A stretch of DNA of 64,000 bases, taken from the NCBI GenBank assembly GCA_965644295.1, contig CBFFRP010000235.1, positions 62,001 through 126,000 on the forward strand. The letters are read 5' to 3'. Each line of letters opens with the position of its first letter. The stretch's first letter is position 1. The DNA comes from Paraphysomonas bandaiensis (lineage: Eukaryota > Chrysophyceae). A program made the translations under genes and the position numbers. The notes under the pieces are model-generated. The model had not been told where the DNA came from and did no database searches. It was given only the letters and a program-made list of their open reading frames with translations. Of this stretch, positions 13,201 through 24,357 are shown piece by piece.

Positions 13201-16200
13201 TCGGACATGAGAGACATGTCACTGGCAGACCTACATCCAAGCATCAGCTATCATCCATCGATACACAATGCACAGCATCACGACGGTACATATCGCGCTA
13301 AGCACTACCCATCAAGGAGAGTACCTCAAAATGGGGGCGGTTCTGCTCGCAGGAGAATCAGGTCCGCTTGGAGTCTGCGCCCTACTTACAGTTGGGCTGT
13401 TATTCTCAGATCCAGCAGTATTCGGAGACCCTACAGCGGTGTTCGTTCCTTCTGTTGGTTGCCCACTGTCCATTGGGGTAGTTCTAGATCCTCCTTCCGG
13501 CTCAGCATCAGTTGGGGCAGCGGGTGCGATATTTACTGGACCCAGTTGACTGGTAGAGGAGATTACTGTGACATTATCTTTTGGTTTCGGTGATGCGTCC
13601 ATATCAGAATAATAGTAGTTATCATCAGGAAGCTCTGGAAGTGTACTGATCGTGTGCTTCTTCAGAGCAAGGTAATCTAGTCTACAGAACAATCCAATGG
13701 TTATTCATGACGAAAAAACACCACAAAATTTATTCAAACGTAATATGTTGAAGTTTACAGCATCCATGACATCGTATTTACTTACCGTGCTTGCCTTTCA
13801 AGCCCTCGTTGTAGCAATCCGTCATCCCGTTGCAGCAGAGGCGCACGGAGTTGTCTTGCACTGTCCGCAAGAGATCCGGTCAGTAGAGCGTACTCCCTAC
13901 ATGTTTTCCATTACGATAGTTCACCGAAAAGGAAAAGAAAAAATTCGATAAAATGATCATATTATTCTGTGAATGTATGAAGTACATAAATTAACTGATC
14001 AATACTTGAATGTGCCAAAATATGCTTCGACGCAAAACATGTAGTATTACCTCAACAGCGACCCTAAATCTAAATTCGTAATCCATGGATCCAATGCTCG
14101 CTTCTTTTCTTTGACTTCAACCACCTCTGCCGCCTTACCAACGTAGAAATCGCCTATATACCGCACCATATCATCGCATGACGTTACCATAGAGTATCCA
14201 CTATATTCGTTCACATCTACTAGAAAATACCACCATACTTACGATAAGATGCCATCATTTGCTCTTGGTTACTGATCTCAATTTCGTCGTCGCCCATATT
14301 TAGCAAGCGGCGTACACTGACCTATTACACCGCAATCAAATAGTATACATAGCTAGAATAATTCCTACAGAACACAGTCTGCACGGTGATTACGAACATC
14401 TTACGACCACTGGAAAAGTGTATGTAACTGTTGCTAATAAGAAATACCTCAACGCGCCACATGCGTGCAACCTTCTGTCGTTTGAGTATCAGCGCTACCT
14501 CCTCGCTTTCACTTTGCTTTCTAGGTATCTCAGAACATTCTTTCTGCAGATCGGATATCCTACGGCACAGACAATGCATTTCAAATACAACAACACAGAT
14601 CGTTGTAAAGCTCCAAATTCAGGTAATTATAAAGTTGATTTATATACAGGTGCCATACCGTTTTCTCATTAACAGCAACACAATGTTCCTCAGCAGTATA
14701 GGGGTCTGGTAGCTACTTCCTACAGTGCGCTCCAGGCCTGTAAAGTAGCAGTACATTAGAATTCACGACAGTAGGAAACAATATACCCACATTTGTCTTT
14801 AGTCAAAGACGTTACTTCTCGCCTTGTAAGCTTAATATCATCCCATCTGTTCGAAATATTGCTCCCATGTTAGAATGTACTACACAAATATATAGAGAGC
14901 TAATACACAAGACATTTTGAAATTAACAACAGAATTGGGGAAATCAATGCAAAAAACTGAAAAATAACTGACATCATCTTACAGACCTTGAAATATGCGA
15001 TCCTATCAATATAGCGGTCAACGGATTGTTGCATTTCAGTACAATCTCCTTAATATCTTTGAGTAATATTCTCTTCGCGATGAACGTCGGACATGCAGTT
15101 AACAAAAGCGCAATCAGAGGAACAAATCTGTCACCCATACATATAGACATGTCTTCTATATGCTTTGGTGTAACTACTTGACCGTCGAGAAGAGGTGGCA
15201 TTGCCTTGTTAACATCCATTGCAATCATGGCCTTGTATATTCCATCATCAGGGTTATCTATGGAGGTCTCCTGTAATAAAAGTCAGATAGTGTCATAATT
15301 ACAAGCTATCTTTGGTATATTCACTGATAACTACACGCGGCACCGTAAACCAACCTCTTCACTGTCTGTATTGTAACCAGAACCACCTGAAGCCGTTGAG
15401 ACCTGTCGACATAAAGCTTTGCTGCGAGTGCCTGGGCGCTGCCAAAGGGATCGGCAGCACAATAAAAACTGTTCCCGATTGGGCAAGTACTATAGAACAC
15501 CCAAGCATTATACAACCAACATAGGACAGAAAACGTTCATAACATGATACAAAATACACTGTCCGTTTCAAAACACGTCGACAAACAGTCACAGACCCCT
15601 AGTACTAATGTCAACACACCTCAAGCTTTCCTAAGCTGCCATTCGACATCACATCGAACAAGGTCTTCATAACGTTACCGCTATACCAACCAGTACTAGG
15701 GAGTGCCATCGAGTCTGTTTTCTTATATTCTTCCTGATCCAAGTGTTACTAGCACAATACATTCTCACGAGTGCACATCAAACATATGTCAATAGGCACA
15801 GAACTACTCTATAAGTAGCATATTTCGCGTTCAAACCTGTACGATATCTCCTCCTTGCAAAGCGTTCCTACGCTGTTTCGTTGCCGGTACCGATCCATCT
15901 GCAAGCACGCCAGAGTGCTTCGCTTCACGCTCTTGCTTCGCACGAATAACTGAATCTTTCCACGCACTGAATAAGACTCGTTGTCGCTCGTGGGCCCACT
16001 ACATGCAAGGGTCAATATGCAAAGAGGCAGTGAGCGACAGCATTTACGAAGCCAATAATTAGACAGTATCCAGTAGCTGAATAATAATAAATCTATCTGG
16101 TTTACAACGTACCGATGCTCTGAACTTCCATTTGGCAGTCTTCCAGTTTCGTCTCATTGACCAGTAGTGCTGTGGATGGAATGCAGTAAAAACCAAGGGT

Positions 16201-18506
16201 ATTAAACTATTTACATATACAATGTAGGCAACTCAAATATTAGCCAATATCACCCCAATACAACACACCGCTACTGGACATGGACACCTACCTTCCACCG
16301 CTGCCAGCAATCAAGCATCATTAAGTGTCCGTCTCTCCCTAACATTGTGTAGCAAAGGTATAGTACCTAAGTAGCATCAATACACCAGTTTTACATCCCC
16401 ATTAGAATATTATATTATCTCTTCTACCTTTGGTTTGAACATGTTTTCACGCAGAGCACGGAGTGAATAGGTTCGACTTGCCACTATTCCCTGCATATGA
16501 AAAGTGTAAGCAAATATATACACCATTCACTCAAATAATGCTATTCGTACATGCATTGCAGATGCCCATTGCCTAAAGTAATCCATTTTCGTCGATTGTT
16601 TTGTCCACGCCATAGTGATGCGTTTAGCCGCCTTCAGCCGGCGATTCCGCGGTGCCCAGTGAGCCCACGCTCTGTAGCATCGTTCTCTGCGACGTAGATT
16701 TCTTCCTCGTTCGCGAGACAAACCCCACCATTTCAACAATACCTACAAATGTTATTACCATTTCGTTAAATACAGCCAATCCTTGCGGTCCACTATATCC
16801 AGTATATGCATAATCATAATGTGAAGTATATACCTTCGAGCTCAGAGTTTCTATATAATGCGCTTCGGCTTTATACTGATTATCAGTATCATCTGGTGTG
16901 TTATCATTTTCGATAGCTTTAATCCATCTGCAAGAATTATGTAACATTCCAAATACGACATACAATGTAATATAAGTACACTTCATACAAAAATGTACAC
17001 ACGCAACTAACCCTTTGAAAGCACGCTTCCTAATCAATAGTTTAGCTCTATCAGCTGCCCTAATTTTACGAATACGCTTCATGGTGATCCCCTGTAATAT
17101 TTTCGGCCACTCAGGAATGTACGGATAAGAAAATACTGGGGTTGGATCGCCTCTTAACTCAGCTTGCTGTACAATGACAAAACACAATCAAATAAAATTC
17201 ACGAACTTGGATGAATGTGGATTGACAAACTATGGGGAGCACACATCACGTCCAGGATAGCACAAAATGCACATCAGAATCTGCGTACGTTAACGGCTGC
17301 AAAGCGGTGCCATATATGTAGAGTTAACATCAGAGTTTCCTTCGAAGAAAGATTGCCAAAAGTTCTCCTCATAGTTCTGAATACACAGAGTCGGTAAAAA
17401 AGTATTGCACAAATCAAACAGGGTATATATACTGTGAACAAAGTAATGCTGTTATATTAACATCAACATTGATTGATTTGATACAAAAAGGGTGACTAAC
17501 CAGACCTGGTAAGAATTTGCCCAGCTTTAAACCTGGATATACGGAGTAACTTGGTCTCAGTCACCCACGCAGCGAACAAGCATTTTAGCATAAGGCGCCT
17601 AATTGAATTCAATTCTTGTTCCGTAATTTTACCGTCATAACTCGCTGGCTGTCACACACCACCACATTACATACATAATTTGATTGTCACACAACAGATG
17701 CATCGTACATACATTGAAGTAAGCCATTACAGCCTGAGGCGTGAGCTTTGAGTTATTGACAGCTCTCTTAAATATCGACAGTGCAAGGTTCGATAGTCTC
17801 TTGGATTCGGATGCCTCATTAGCCCACTCCTTGAATGGCTTTCGATATATTTTTTTCTAAATAGACACACATAATTGATGCACGAATGGCACACAAGTCT
17901 TCTACAAATGCTCATCCACGCATACGATTATCAATATAGTGTATGTGCCGTCACTTGAGTACCCACCCGAAACAACGCATCTGCTCTTGCCGCCGTGTAC
18001 CAACCCCGAAAGTAGCGATAGACAAAGTCCACCTTTTGCATCTTCCACTCTTTGTATGCAAAGTGCTGTTTCAGCATGCGGAACCATGATTGTAGACGCA
18101 CCAACATCGCTGATTGACACAGAAAGAAAAAGATTATACCGAAAAAAGAGGCTTACTGGTCACACATATATCAAATAAATACATCATACAAACAATTACC
18201 ATTAGATATAACTTTGTGTTTCATCTTCTGCAATGCAATTTCTTGTCTAGACTCTTCATTCGCTAGTTGTGAGCGGTATTCATCTGCTGCCCACTGCTGC
18301 AGTGTATACAGATCCACACCATACCGTTGAGCCTATGAAAGTCATCATATGTCATACTAAGTAATAAAAATACAATAACAATATACCTGACGATAACGTG
18401 ATCGATCACGAGATGTTAATCCAGTACGTACAGAGGATGTCTGAGGGGTTAATTGTGGAGTAGCCGCACTAGATGGTGTACGTGATTTCATTATAAGAGG
18501 ATCCAT
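4236..18506 (-). CDS. Giant protein with Trp-rich Sfi1/IQ-like helices, coiled coil and Ser-rich tail (about 45 exons)
   Basis: The minus strand reads from ATG at 18506 (MDPLIMKSRTPSSAAT) through some 45 exons to TGA at 4236-4238 without an in-frame stop, giving roughly 3,100-3,200 residues. Firm exons include 18387-18506, the 1,437-nt exon 4435-5871 and the last, 4236-4366. The N-terminal quarter (about 16-18.4 kb) is basic alpha-helix with regularly spaced Trp in patterns such as CYRAWAHWAPRNRR and DYFRQWASAMH, reminiscent of Sfi1/IQ centrin- or calmodulin-binding repeats. The middle (11.6-13.2 kb) is charged coiled coil. The C-terminal half is Ser/Arg/Asp/Glu-rich and looks disordered. I recognise no named family; a centrosome, basal-body or cytoskeletal scaffold role is inference. 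One junction near 14.7 kb is uncertain, and an undetected gene boundary cannot be excluded, although the frame is continuous. Confidence 0.7.
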
Positions 18507-20401
18507 ATATATATAAGCCTAACAACAGACTGTAGTATCAACTAATAAATTAGTTGATTGTTTCTATACTAAACTAACTCAATTTCTTCTTATAAAACTG
18601 AAGATATTCTCATGAATAGATCTGAAAGTAGATCAAACTAAACATACAAACAAATCATTAAATATAACATAAAATATATATAACACACACCTCTTTACAA
18701 AGAAAATCACTTGATAGATATTCTCTATTAAATGATACCTTAATTCAAGTTCTTTAGACGATGGGGTGGTCTAGTTAATTCTCTATGCTATTATGAATAG
18801 TATTAACGACAATTTCTATATATAACAATCTTGTAATGATCTTTACGTACCTTTTCATATGAAAATATATACGTATTTTTTTATATGGTTTCTTACATAT
18901 GACAATCTTCGGTTTCACTTTTATTTTCATTGGTATACTGCTGTATTTTATACACATATCGTATATGCCCTATAAAAATACGCTGTTTTATATGAGGAAA
19001 ATATACTAGAAAACCCCCTTATATTTAGGAAATCAGGGATTTCTATATTCTCACTCGCCGTATATGCCCTATAAAAATACACTGTCTTATATGAGGAAAA
19101 TATACTGGAAAACCCCCTTATATTTGGGAAATCAGGGATTTCTATATTCTCACTCCAACCTATTGTGTTACTGTTACTATCATGCTCAATGATCGTCTAC
19201 AAAGAAAGAACTAAATATGCATAAAGAATTAGCAAAGTTAGATATTTAGAGGTGGGATCTAAAGGCTATAGCGACTATCTTTGCAATACTTTCACTTGGA
19301 CAAAGACAGGGTGGTCGAGATGTACGATTTATGCGAAACAGGTGTGAATGAGAATGCAAGAAAGGAAAAGTCATGTGGTGACATGTGGTATTCAGAGTGC
19401 CTGAAATGATGACTGGTGTGCTTTGGTGGGTATACAGGGTGAATAATTATGAATTACGTTTTAAAGGACAACTTGTGCAAGTCAGATAGTCATGCCGTTC
19501 ATAGAGGGTTCGGAGCATTTGTCTCGGTAATTATTACTTCATCCTCACTTTAGTCTTGCTCCAATGTAGATGCTCATATGGTCGGCTTTGACGAATAAAA
19601 TAGAAGTTTGCTCCCCCTTTGAATCTGAGAGTCAGTAACTGGACGACGGGTAAGGAGGTGATTGACAACAGTGAATAGTATGTTAAAAGGCTTGAACTTG
19701 GCATCTATCAAAATTTACATGTAAGTAGGTAACATTGTTGCCACAATTATGCAAACTTTAAAGTGAATGTATTGAATAGAGTAACTGTGATCCCAGGAAC
19801 ATTTTGTTTACTGGTGTCCTCAGTTCATTCCCGCTTATCTTTCCACTTCTTAAAACATTGGAAACTTAGACATGGTTGACTACAACTATCTGACGCTTGT
19901 GAGTCAAGAAAATTTTGCTTTTAATCCGTGAGAAGGCTATTCATATGAAGTTGGTATCACGTATCATACATGGAATGAAATATATTGGAGAGTTTGATTT
20001 CATTGCTTTTAAAAGTTGATAACGTTGATCTTATTTACGATTATTTATCAATTAGTCACGTAGCATTCCTATTATATACATTTCGTATGAATGTGCTTAG
20101 AGGAAAATCTTTCCCACGGTAGATATAAAAATTATTAAGTAAGAAAGAAGCATATAAAGTAGAAAGTTCTAAATATATTGTTAGAAGTATGTTATACAGT
20201 AGATCTAATTCCTGTTTACATGAAGTTCTATGGAGGTACGTGAAGTGCTAAAAGTTTCCATTAGCAGAAAGCAGTGGCCAATAAAATGTATCAAAAATCA
20301 TCAAATACATAGTTGTTCTGCGCAAGTCATTTGTTCGCACAACTACAGCAAAACAATTATTTATTATGTGTACGTTGAACAGCAGACAAGTAAACTAAAG
20401 C
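18507..20401. other. Intergenic region, 1.9 kb
   Basis: AT-rich with frequent stops in all frames. Apart from the tandem duplication at 18960-19155 I see no gene, RNA or mobile element. The first few hundred bases should hold the promoter of the giant minus-strand gene. Confidence 0.6.
18960..19155. repeat. Tandem duplication, two 97-bp copies at 99-bp period
   Basis: Copy 1 is 18960-19056 and copy 2 is 19059-19155. Both run from CGTATATGCCCTATAAAAAT to TTCTATATTCTCACTC and differ at about four positions (for example ACGCTGTTTTA versus ACACTGTCTTA). It is noncoding and upstream of the giant gene's start. Confidence 0.85.
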
Positions 20402-20936
20402 CTACCGCACATAGATCTTACTACGCCCCTTCTTTGGAAATGTATCAAATGGATTCGACGGAGTGTGGTCATTATCTTCTTCATCTTCCTCAGTCTCCTG
20501 CGTGTCAGCAGTTGTTTCATTGTTGTCCTCAGTTTTTTCAGGCTTCTTATTCAGTTCGGCAATCTTCTTAAAATAATTTGGATCACTTTGTCGTTGTCTG
20601 CTTCGTTCTAACGCTTCTCGTTTCTTTTCTTCTCTTATACGTTTAGATTTTTCCATTTCAGTTTCTCTCTCTTGGGAAATAACTTTAACTTTCTCATTAG
20701 CTTTATCCTCTTCATCTTTCACAAGCTCCACCATCAGTCGTTTAAGCATTGTACGATAGTTAACCGTATCATTCTCACCAAAATCAAAAGCATTTCTACG
20801 ATTTAATTCTTGTCTATAATATAATAATAAGTTGTTTATTATATTTCTATCTATATGTATACCTTAATTCATAGGCTGTACATGCACTGGCATTGTGCAC
20901 TGTAATAACTTTAACTTCAGATGATGATTCACTCAT
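20402..20936 (-). CDS. Small charged coiled-coil protein, unknown function
   Basis: Two exons, 20863-20936 and 20402-20813, joined by a 49-bp intron, give 161 residues starting MSESSSEVKVITVHNASAC. Residues about 50-115 form a very charged helix (many K/E/R, for example KSKRIREEKKREALERSRQR). The C terminus is an acidic D/E/T stretch followed by the basic end KKGRSKIYVR. No signal peptide or membrane segment is visible. Both exons keep frame and the splice sites are canonical, so a real gene is likely. I do not recognise the family. It is divergently oriented to the Tipin gene, with start codons about 600 bp apart, so the two may share a promoter region. Confidence 0.7.
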
Positions 20937-21539
20937 TTTCAATATACAGTTACAGATTACTTATTACTATAAATGATGAGAATCAATAGATACAAAGTAT
21001 GATATGATTGATTCCTTTAAAATTATAGTGTGTGTGTCTATGTATATATACATCCAACTAACTGCTATCAGTTTCATACATTAACCAGCAGTGTATACAT
21101 ATAGAGTTCCCCATCATCATCAGCAGTCTGTATAATGGAATGTTCTTTATCACTCCTCAGTAGCAGTGCTCTATTTTGCTGGTTTTCTGTATACAGCACT
21201 AAAAATCCCGTTTATTTCACCTCTACCAGTCATGAAAAACTGGAATAATCTCAATTTTTCTAATATTAGGGAATCACATTGCACAGGTAAGGTTTTGGGT
21301 ACAAAAATCCCTTATTTTAATAGTACATGTAGTTTAGTCCTCATCATCAGCAGATGAGAATTCAGATTTTAAACCCACTCCTCTCATATCACTGTCATTT
21401 CAAACTACTCATCCTGTTACACCTCCAATCTCTTCCATTTACCCCCAATCTACCCTCATCTATATTACCAATTCATTCATCAGGTTGTTTTACCTTCATC
21501 AAGTCTTTGTTATCTCTCTTAACCTTCTCATAGACAAGT

Positions 21540-22490
21540 ATGAAAAGATCCACAGAAGATGATGAGGAACAAATTAAACTCACTGAAGACACTGCTCCTG
21601 AAGAGATATTACGTACAGATGATAATAAAAAAAAGAGAAGAAAAATGAAAAAGATTACAGAAGAAGATATAGCAGGTCCAGATGGGATTAGACGTATATA
21701 TGAGGAGTTCCCTTCACTGTGTCGCTTTAGAGGGAGAGGCTATGAGGTAAAAGGAAACAATTAAATGTTTTCTTTTGCATTATAATATACATATATGTTC
21801 TATTTTATTATCTTCTTGTATTTTTGTATATTCGCATCAATATATTTTATTGTCAATTAGCTAATTTGCATGTTGTAGGCTCATGATCTTCGTCGAATGA
21901 TTGCTATGTATAAGGAATGGAGTTTTCAGTTATACCCGACATTTGCGTTTGAAGATGTAATATCCAAAGTTTCAACATTTGGTGGCAAGGGTGTCGTACG
22001 ATCAGAAATTGAGGCCCTTAGGTCACAAGAATGTTCCCGATATATGGTACGCTGTACATACGATGTTTGTGATACTGCATACTTTGAATCGATAATTCGT
22101 TAATGACTTTTTATATAGAGAGATGTGTTGGGCTTTGTACCAAACCAGACATCTCCTGCTTCACCCTTTAATACTACAACGGAAGAGTTTTCCGCCAACG
22201 ATAGCACTCCAGCTTCACACGCAAACACTGCCGCTGCGACAAATGAATCTGAGCCGCGAGCATCAGAGGATAGGGAAGATGTAGCTCAAACATTAGCAGC
22301 TGATCTAGGAGAAAGCTCGCATCGTGCTTCCCCAAGCAGTGAATCCTTGAGGGCGACTACACGCAGTGCAGCAATGGAATTTTCTGAAAACGATCAACAA
22401 CTAGGAGATATACAAAAGTCAAATGAAGATGATGTAGCTAATCAAGATGGGGATTTTGTTGCTCTGTCTGATGGTGAATGGGACGAATAG
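21540..22490 (+). CDS. TIPIN: Tipin/Swi3/Csm3 replication fork protection subunit
   Basis: Exons 21540-21746, 21879-22046 and 22119-22490 encode 248 residues. Residues about 46-125 match the Swi3 domain: GPDGIRRIYEEFPSL, then FRGRGYEAHDLRRMIAMYKEW, then a conserved L-P-x-(F)-FEDVI segment and a basic end near RSEIEALRSQ. Family members pair with Timeless/Tof1 at replication forks and support checkpoint signalling and fork pausing. The lead-in is a Lys-rich stretch (KKKRRKMKK) that could serve as a nuclear signal. The C-terminal half is Ser/Glu/Asp-rich, low complexity and ends in an acidic LSDGEWDE. Size is typical for the family (about 230-300). Assignment rests on the domain pattern; the tail is not conserved. 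Confidence 0.85.
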
Positions 22491-22989
22491 TGTGAGCATA
22501 TGTTTTTTTAAATGATATGGGTAGCGATTTAATTTCCCAGATCTATGTGCTTGTCTGTAGTGTAGTGTAGTGTAGTGTAATAATTTATCTTTATCTAGCA
22601 CAGAGGGCTCTTTTATTGGATATTGCGTTGTATCAATTTTGTATTTTAGCTTATTCCTGTGATGATTACTAATTACGATAGCACGTTATAATGTTCCCTT
22701 CGAACGCACCAGAGCCAGTAGGGTTAAATATTGACTACTTGATTACTACGTTACTTCGAAACTCCATCACGCTACTCGAGTAAACAATTATATCAGTTAG
22801 ATATGACTTATTAGTGCATTATCCTCCTAATACTCAGGGCTTGTCTTTAGTCAATTAAAGATTACACAGATATACTTCATGTACTCTACCCCTATCCAAT
22901 TATGTAGTAACCAGCTATCCGGTTATTTTATACTATATAAGCTCTCTATTGTATATGCTTAAGTTTGTACATACATACATACGTACATA
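22491..22989. other. Intergenic spacer
   Basis: Five hundred bases downstream of the Tipin gene, with a short (TGTAG)n run near 22558 and TACA/CATA microsatellite near 22970. No gene or structured element seen. Confidence 0.55.
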
Positions 22990-23085
22990 CTATATATGCA
23001 ACATAGGTTGATTATTATTATTCCCATATTCCACAATATCGGTAGACAACACCACTTAGATAGTGCAACAGATCGTTGTCAAATT
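22990..23085. repeat. 96-bp perfect direct repeat, copy 1
   Basis: Identical to 23213-23308 (offset 223 bp), running from CTATATATGCAACATAGG to GATCGTTGTCAAATT. The 127 bp between the copies are GC-richer than their surroundings, so a segment seems to have been inserted with duplication of this block. Confidence 0.9.
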
Positions 23086-23212
23086 GTCGGGTGAGTTTCC
23101 TGGGACTGGCGTTGCTGTGAGTGTGTCGTGACCGGTGTTGCCGGTGCCGTGTCTGCGTTGTGGTGTCTGAGTCCCCTATTTCGAAGCATGCGGAGCCCTC
23201 CATCATATAGGG

Positions 23213-23308
23213 CTATATATGCAACATAGGTTGATTATTATTATTCCCATATTCCACAATATCGGTAGACAACACCACTTAGATAGTGCAACAGATCGTT
23301 GTCAAATT
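23213..23308. repeat. 96-bp perfect direct repeat, copy 2
   Basis: Second copy of the 96-bp block. It leads directly into a plus-strand Cys-rich reading frame, suggesting the right copy keeps the ancestral context and the left one is the duplicate. Confidence 0.9.
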
Positions 23309-23760
23309 TGCAATCGATTAACCGACCCAAAGCGTCTCACCGCAGGGGGAATATGTTATTTTTGCTCAGCCAATCAGTGTATCAATTCGACGGAAATCCA
23401 AGGATGTCTGTGCTATCGTTGCCGAGTCAGAAGAGGGATATTTGGCCCACCAAGACCCACATCAGGCTCTCTAGAGAAATGTATCACACTAGGCCATAGG
23501 AGATTGCGACCGCAAATGACGTAATGCTGTAGGTGCTCAGATATATGTGCGGTGAATCGCTGACTAGGCCACTTGGTAGTGTGAACTCTCCTTCGCTCTG
23601 CATACTGTTGCAAGATATCGATAGAGATTTGCAAGTCCATTGGATCTCTAACCGTAGGAACCTGCTGTTCATAAAAATGATCTTTTAAACGATCGATTAC
23701 TTCATTTGCAGTACACGCCATAGACCTTTTACTCCCAATGCTGTACAATCTATGATTCAC
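23219..23760. pseudogene. Possible gene remnant with overlapping open frames on both strands
   Basis: Plus frame 23219-23524 (101 residues) contains a zinc-finger-like Cys series: CQIC, 14 residues later CYFC, then further Cys pairs to about 23440. Minus frame 23413-23760 (115 residues) has ordinary amino-acid composition and also looks protein-like. They overlap over about 110 bp, so at most one is likely genuine. Neither has convincing splice partners on both sides. I do not recognise either; a decayed gene or transposon piece is the simplest reading. Confidence 0.3.
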
Positions 23761-24357
23761 TCCTCCTGTAGAGAGTTGTACGAGACAAATGTCTTGTTGG
23801 CTGGTATGCTCTTAGCTATATCCATAAGCATGATATGTCCATTGAACTCACATGTATCTTAAGTCTTTAGGCCATGATGGATTTTTTCAGTTAAGATTCC
23901 ACACCAAATGTACAAAACTGTATATATTTCAACACAAAATCCTAAATATTTACAAAAATCAAATATTTTTAGGTTTTTTGGTTTAGATAATTTCCACTTT
24001 AAATATAAATAGAGGGGAGTAATGTTCATTACGTTCCGTTTATCCCAATAATTCACCCCTATAGAAAACATGTGGTCATAACCAATAATCGTTCCGTTTA
24101 TCCCAACAATATCTCTTTCTATACATACTCTGCACATGTCTGGTACCCACATGCATGTATATATACACATCCATGCATCTATAGCTACACATGCATTCCC
24201 TCCCTATCTATACAAAACATCTGGAAAATATTTTCACTGACGTATTTATTATATCAATATATGAATTCATCATGTCTCATCATCTCATATTACATACTCT
24301 ATTAACAATATTACGTGATTCTTATATATCCATCTCAACGGCATCATCTAGTAAGAT
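23761..24357. other. Intergenic spacer before the transporter gene
   Basis: AT-rich, with a short direct repeat GTTCCGTTTATCCCAA at about 24033 and 24090 and CATA/CATG-rich tracts. No gene identified. It should contain the promoter of the transporter gene. Confidence 0.5.

Noticed and set aside
14700-14880. Possible gene boundary inside the giant minus-strand gene.
   Set aside because: A splice choice keeping the frame exists (acceptor about 14704-14712) and coding continues on both sides with no start or stop pattern typical of two genes; kept as one gene with this junction flagged.
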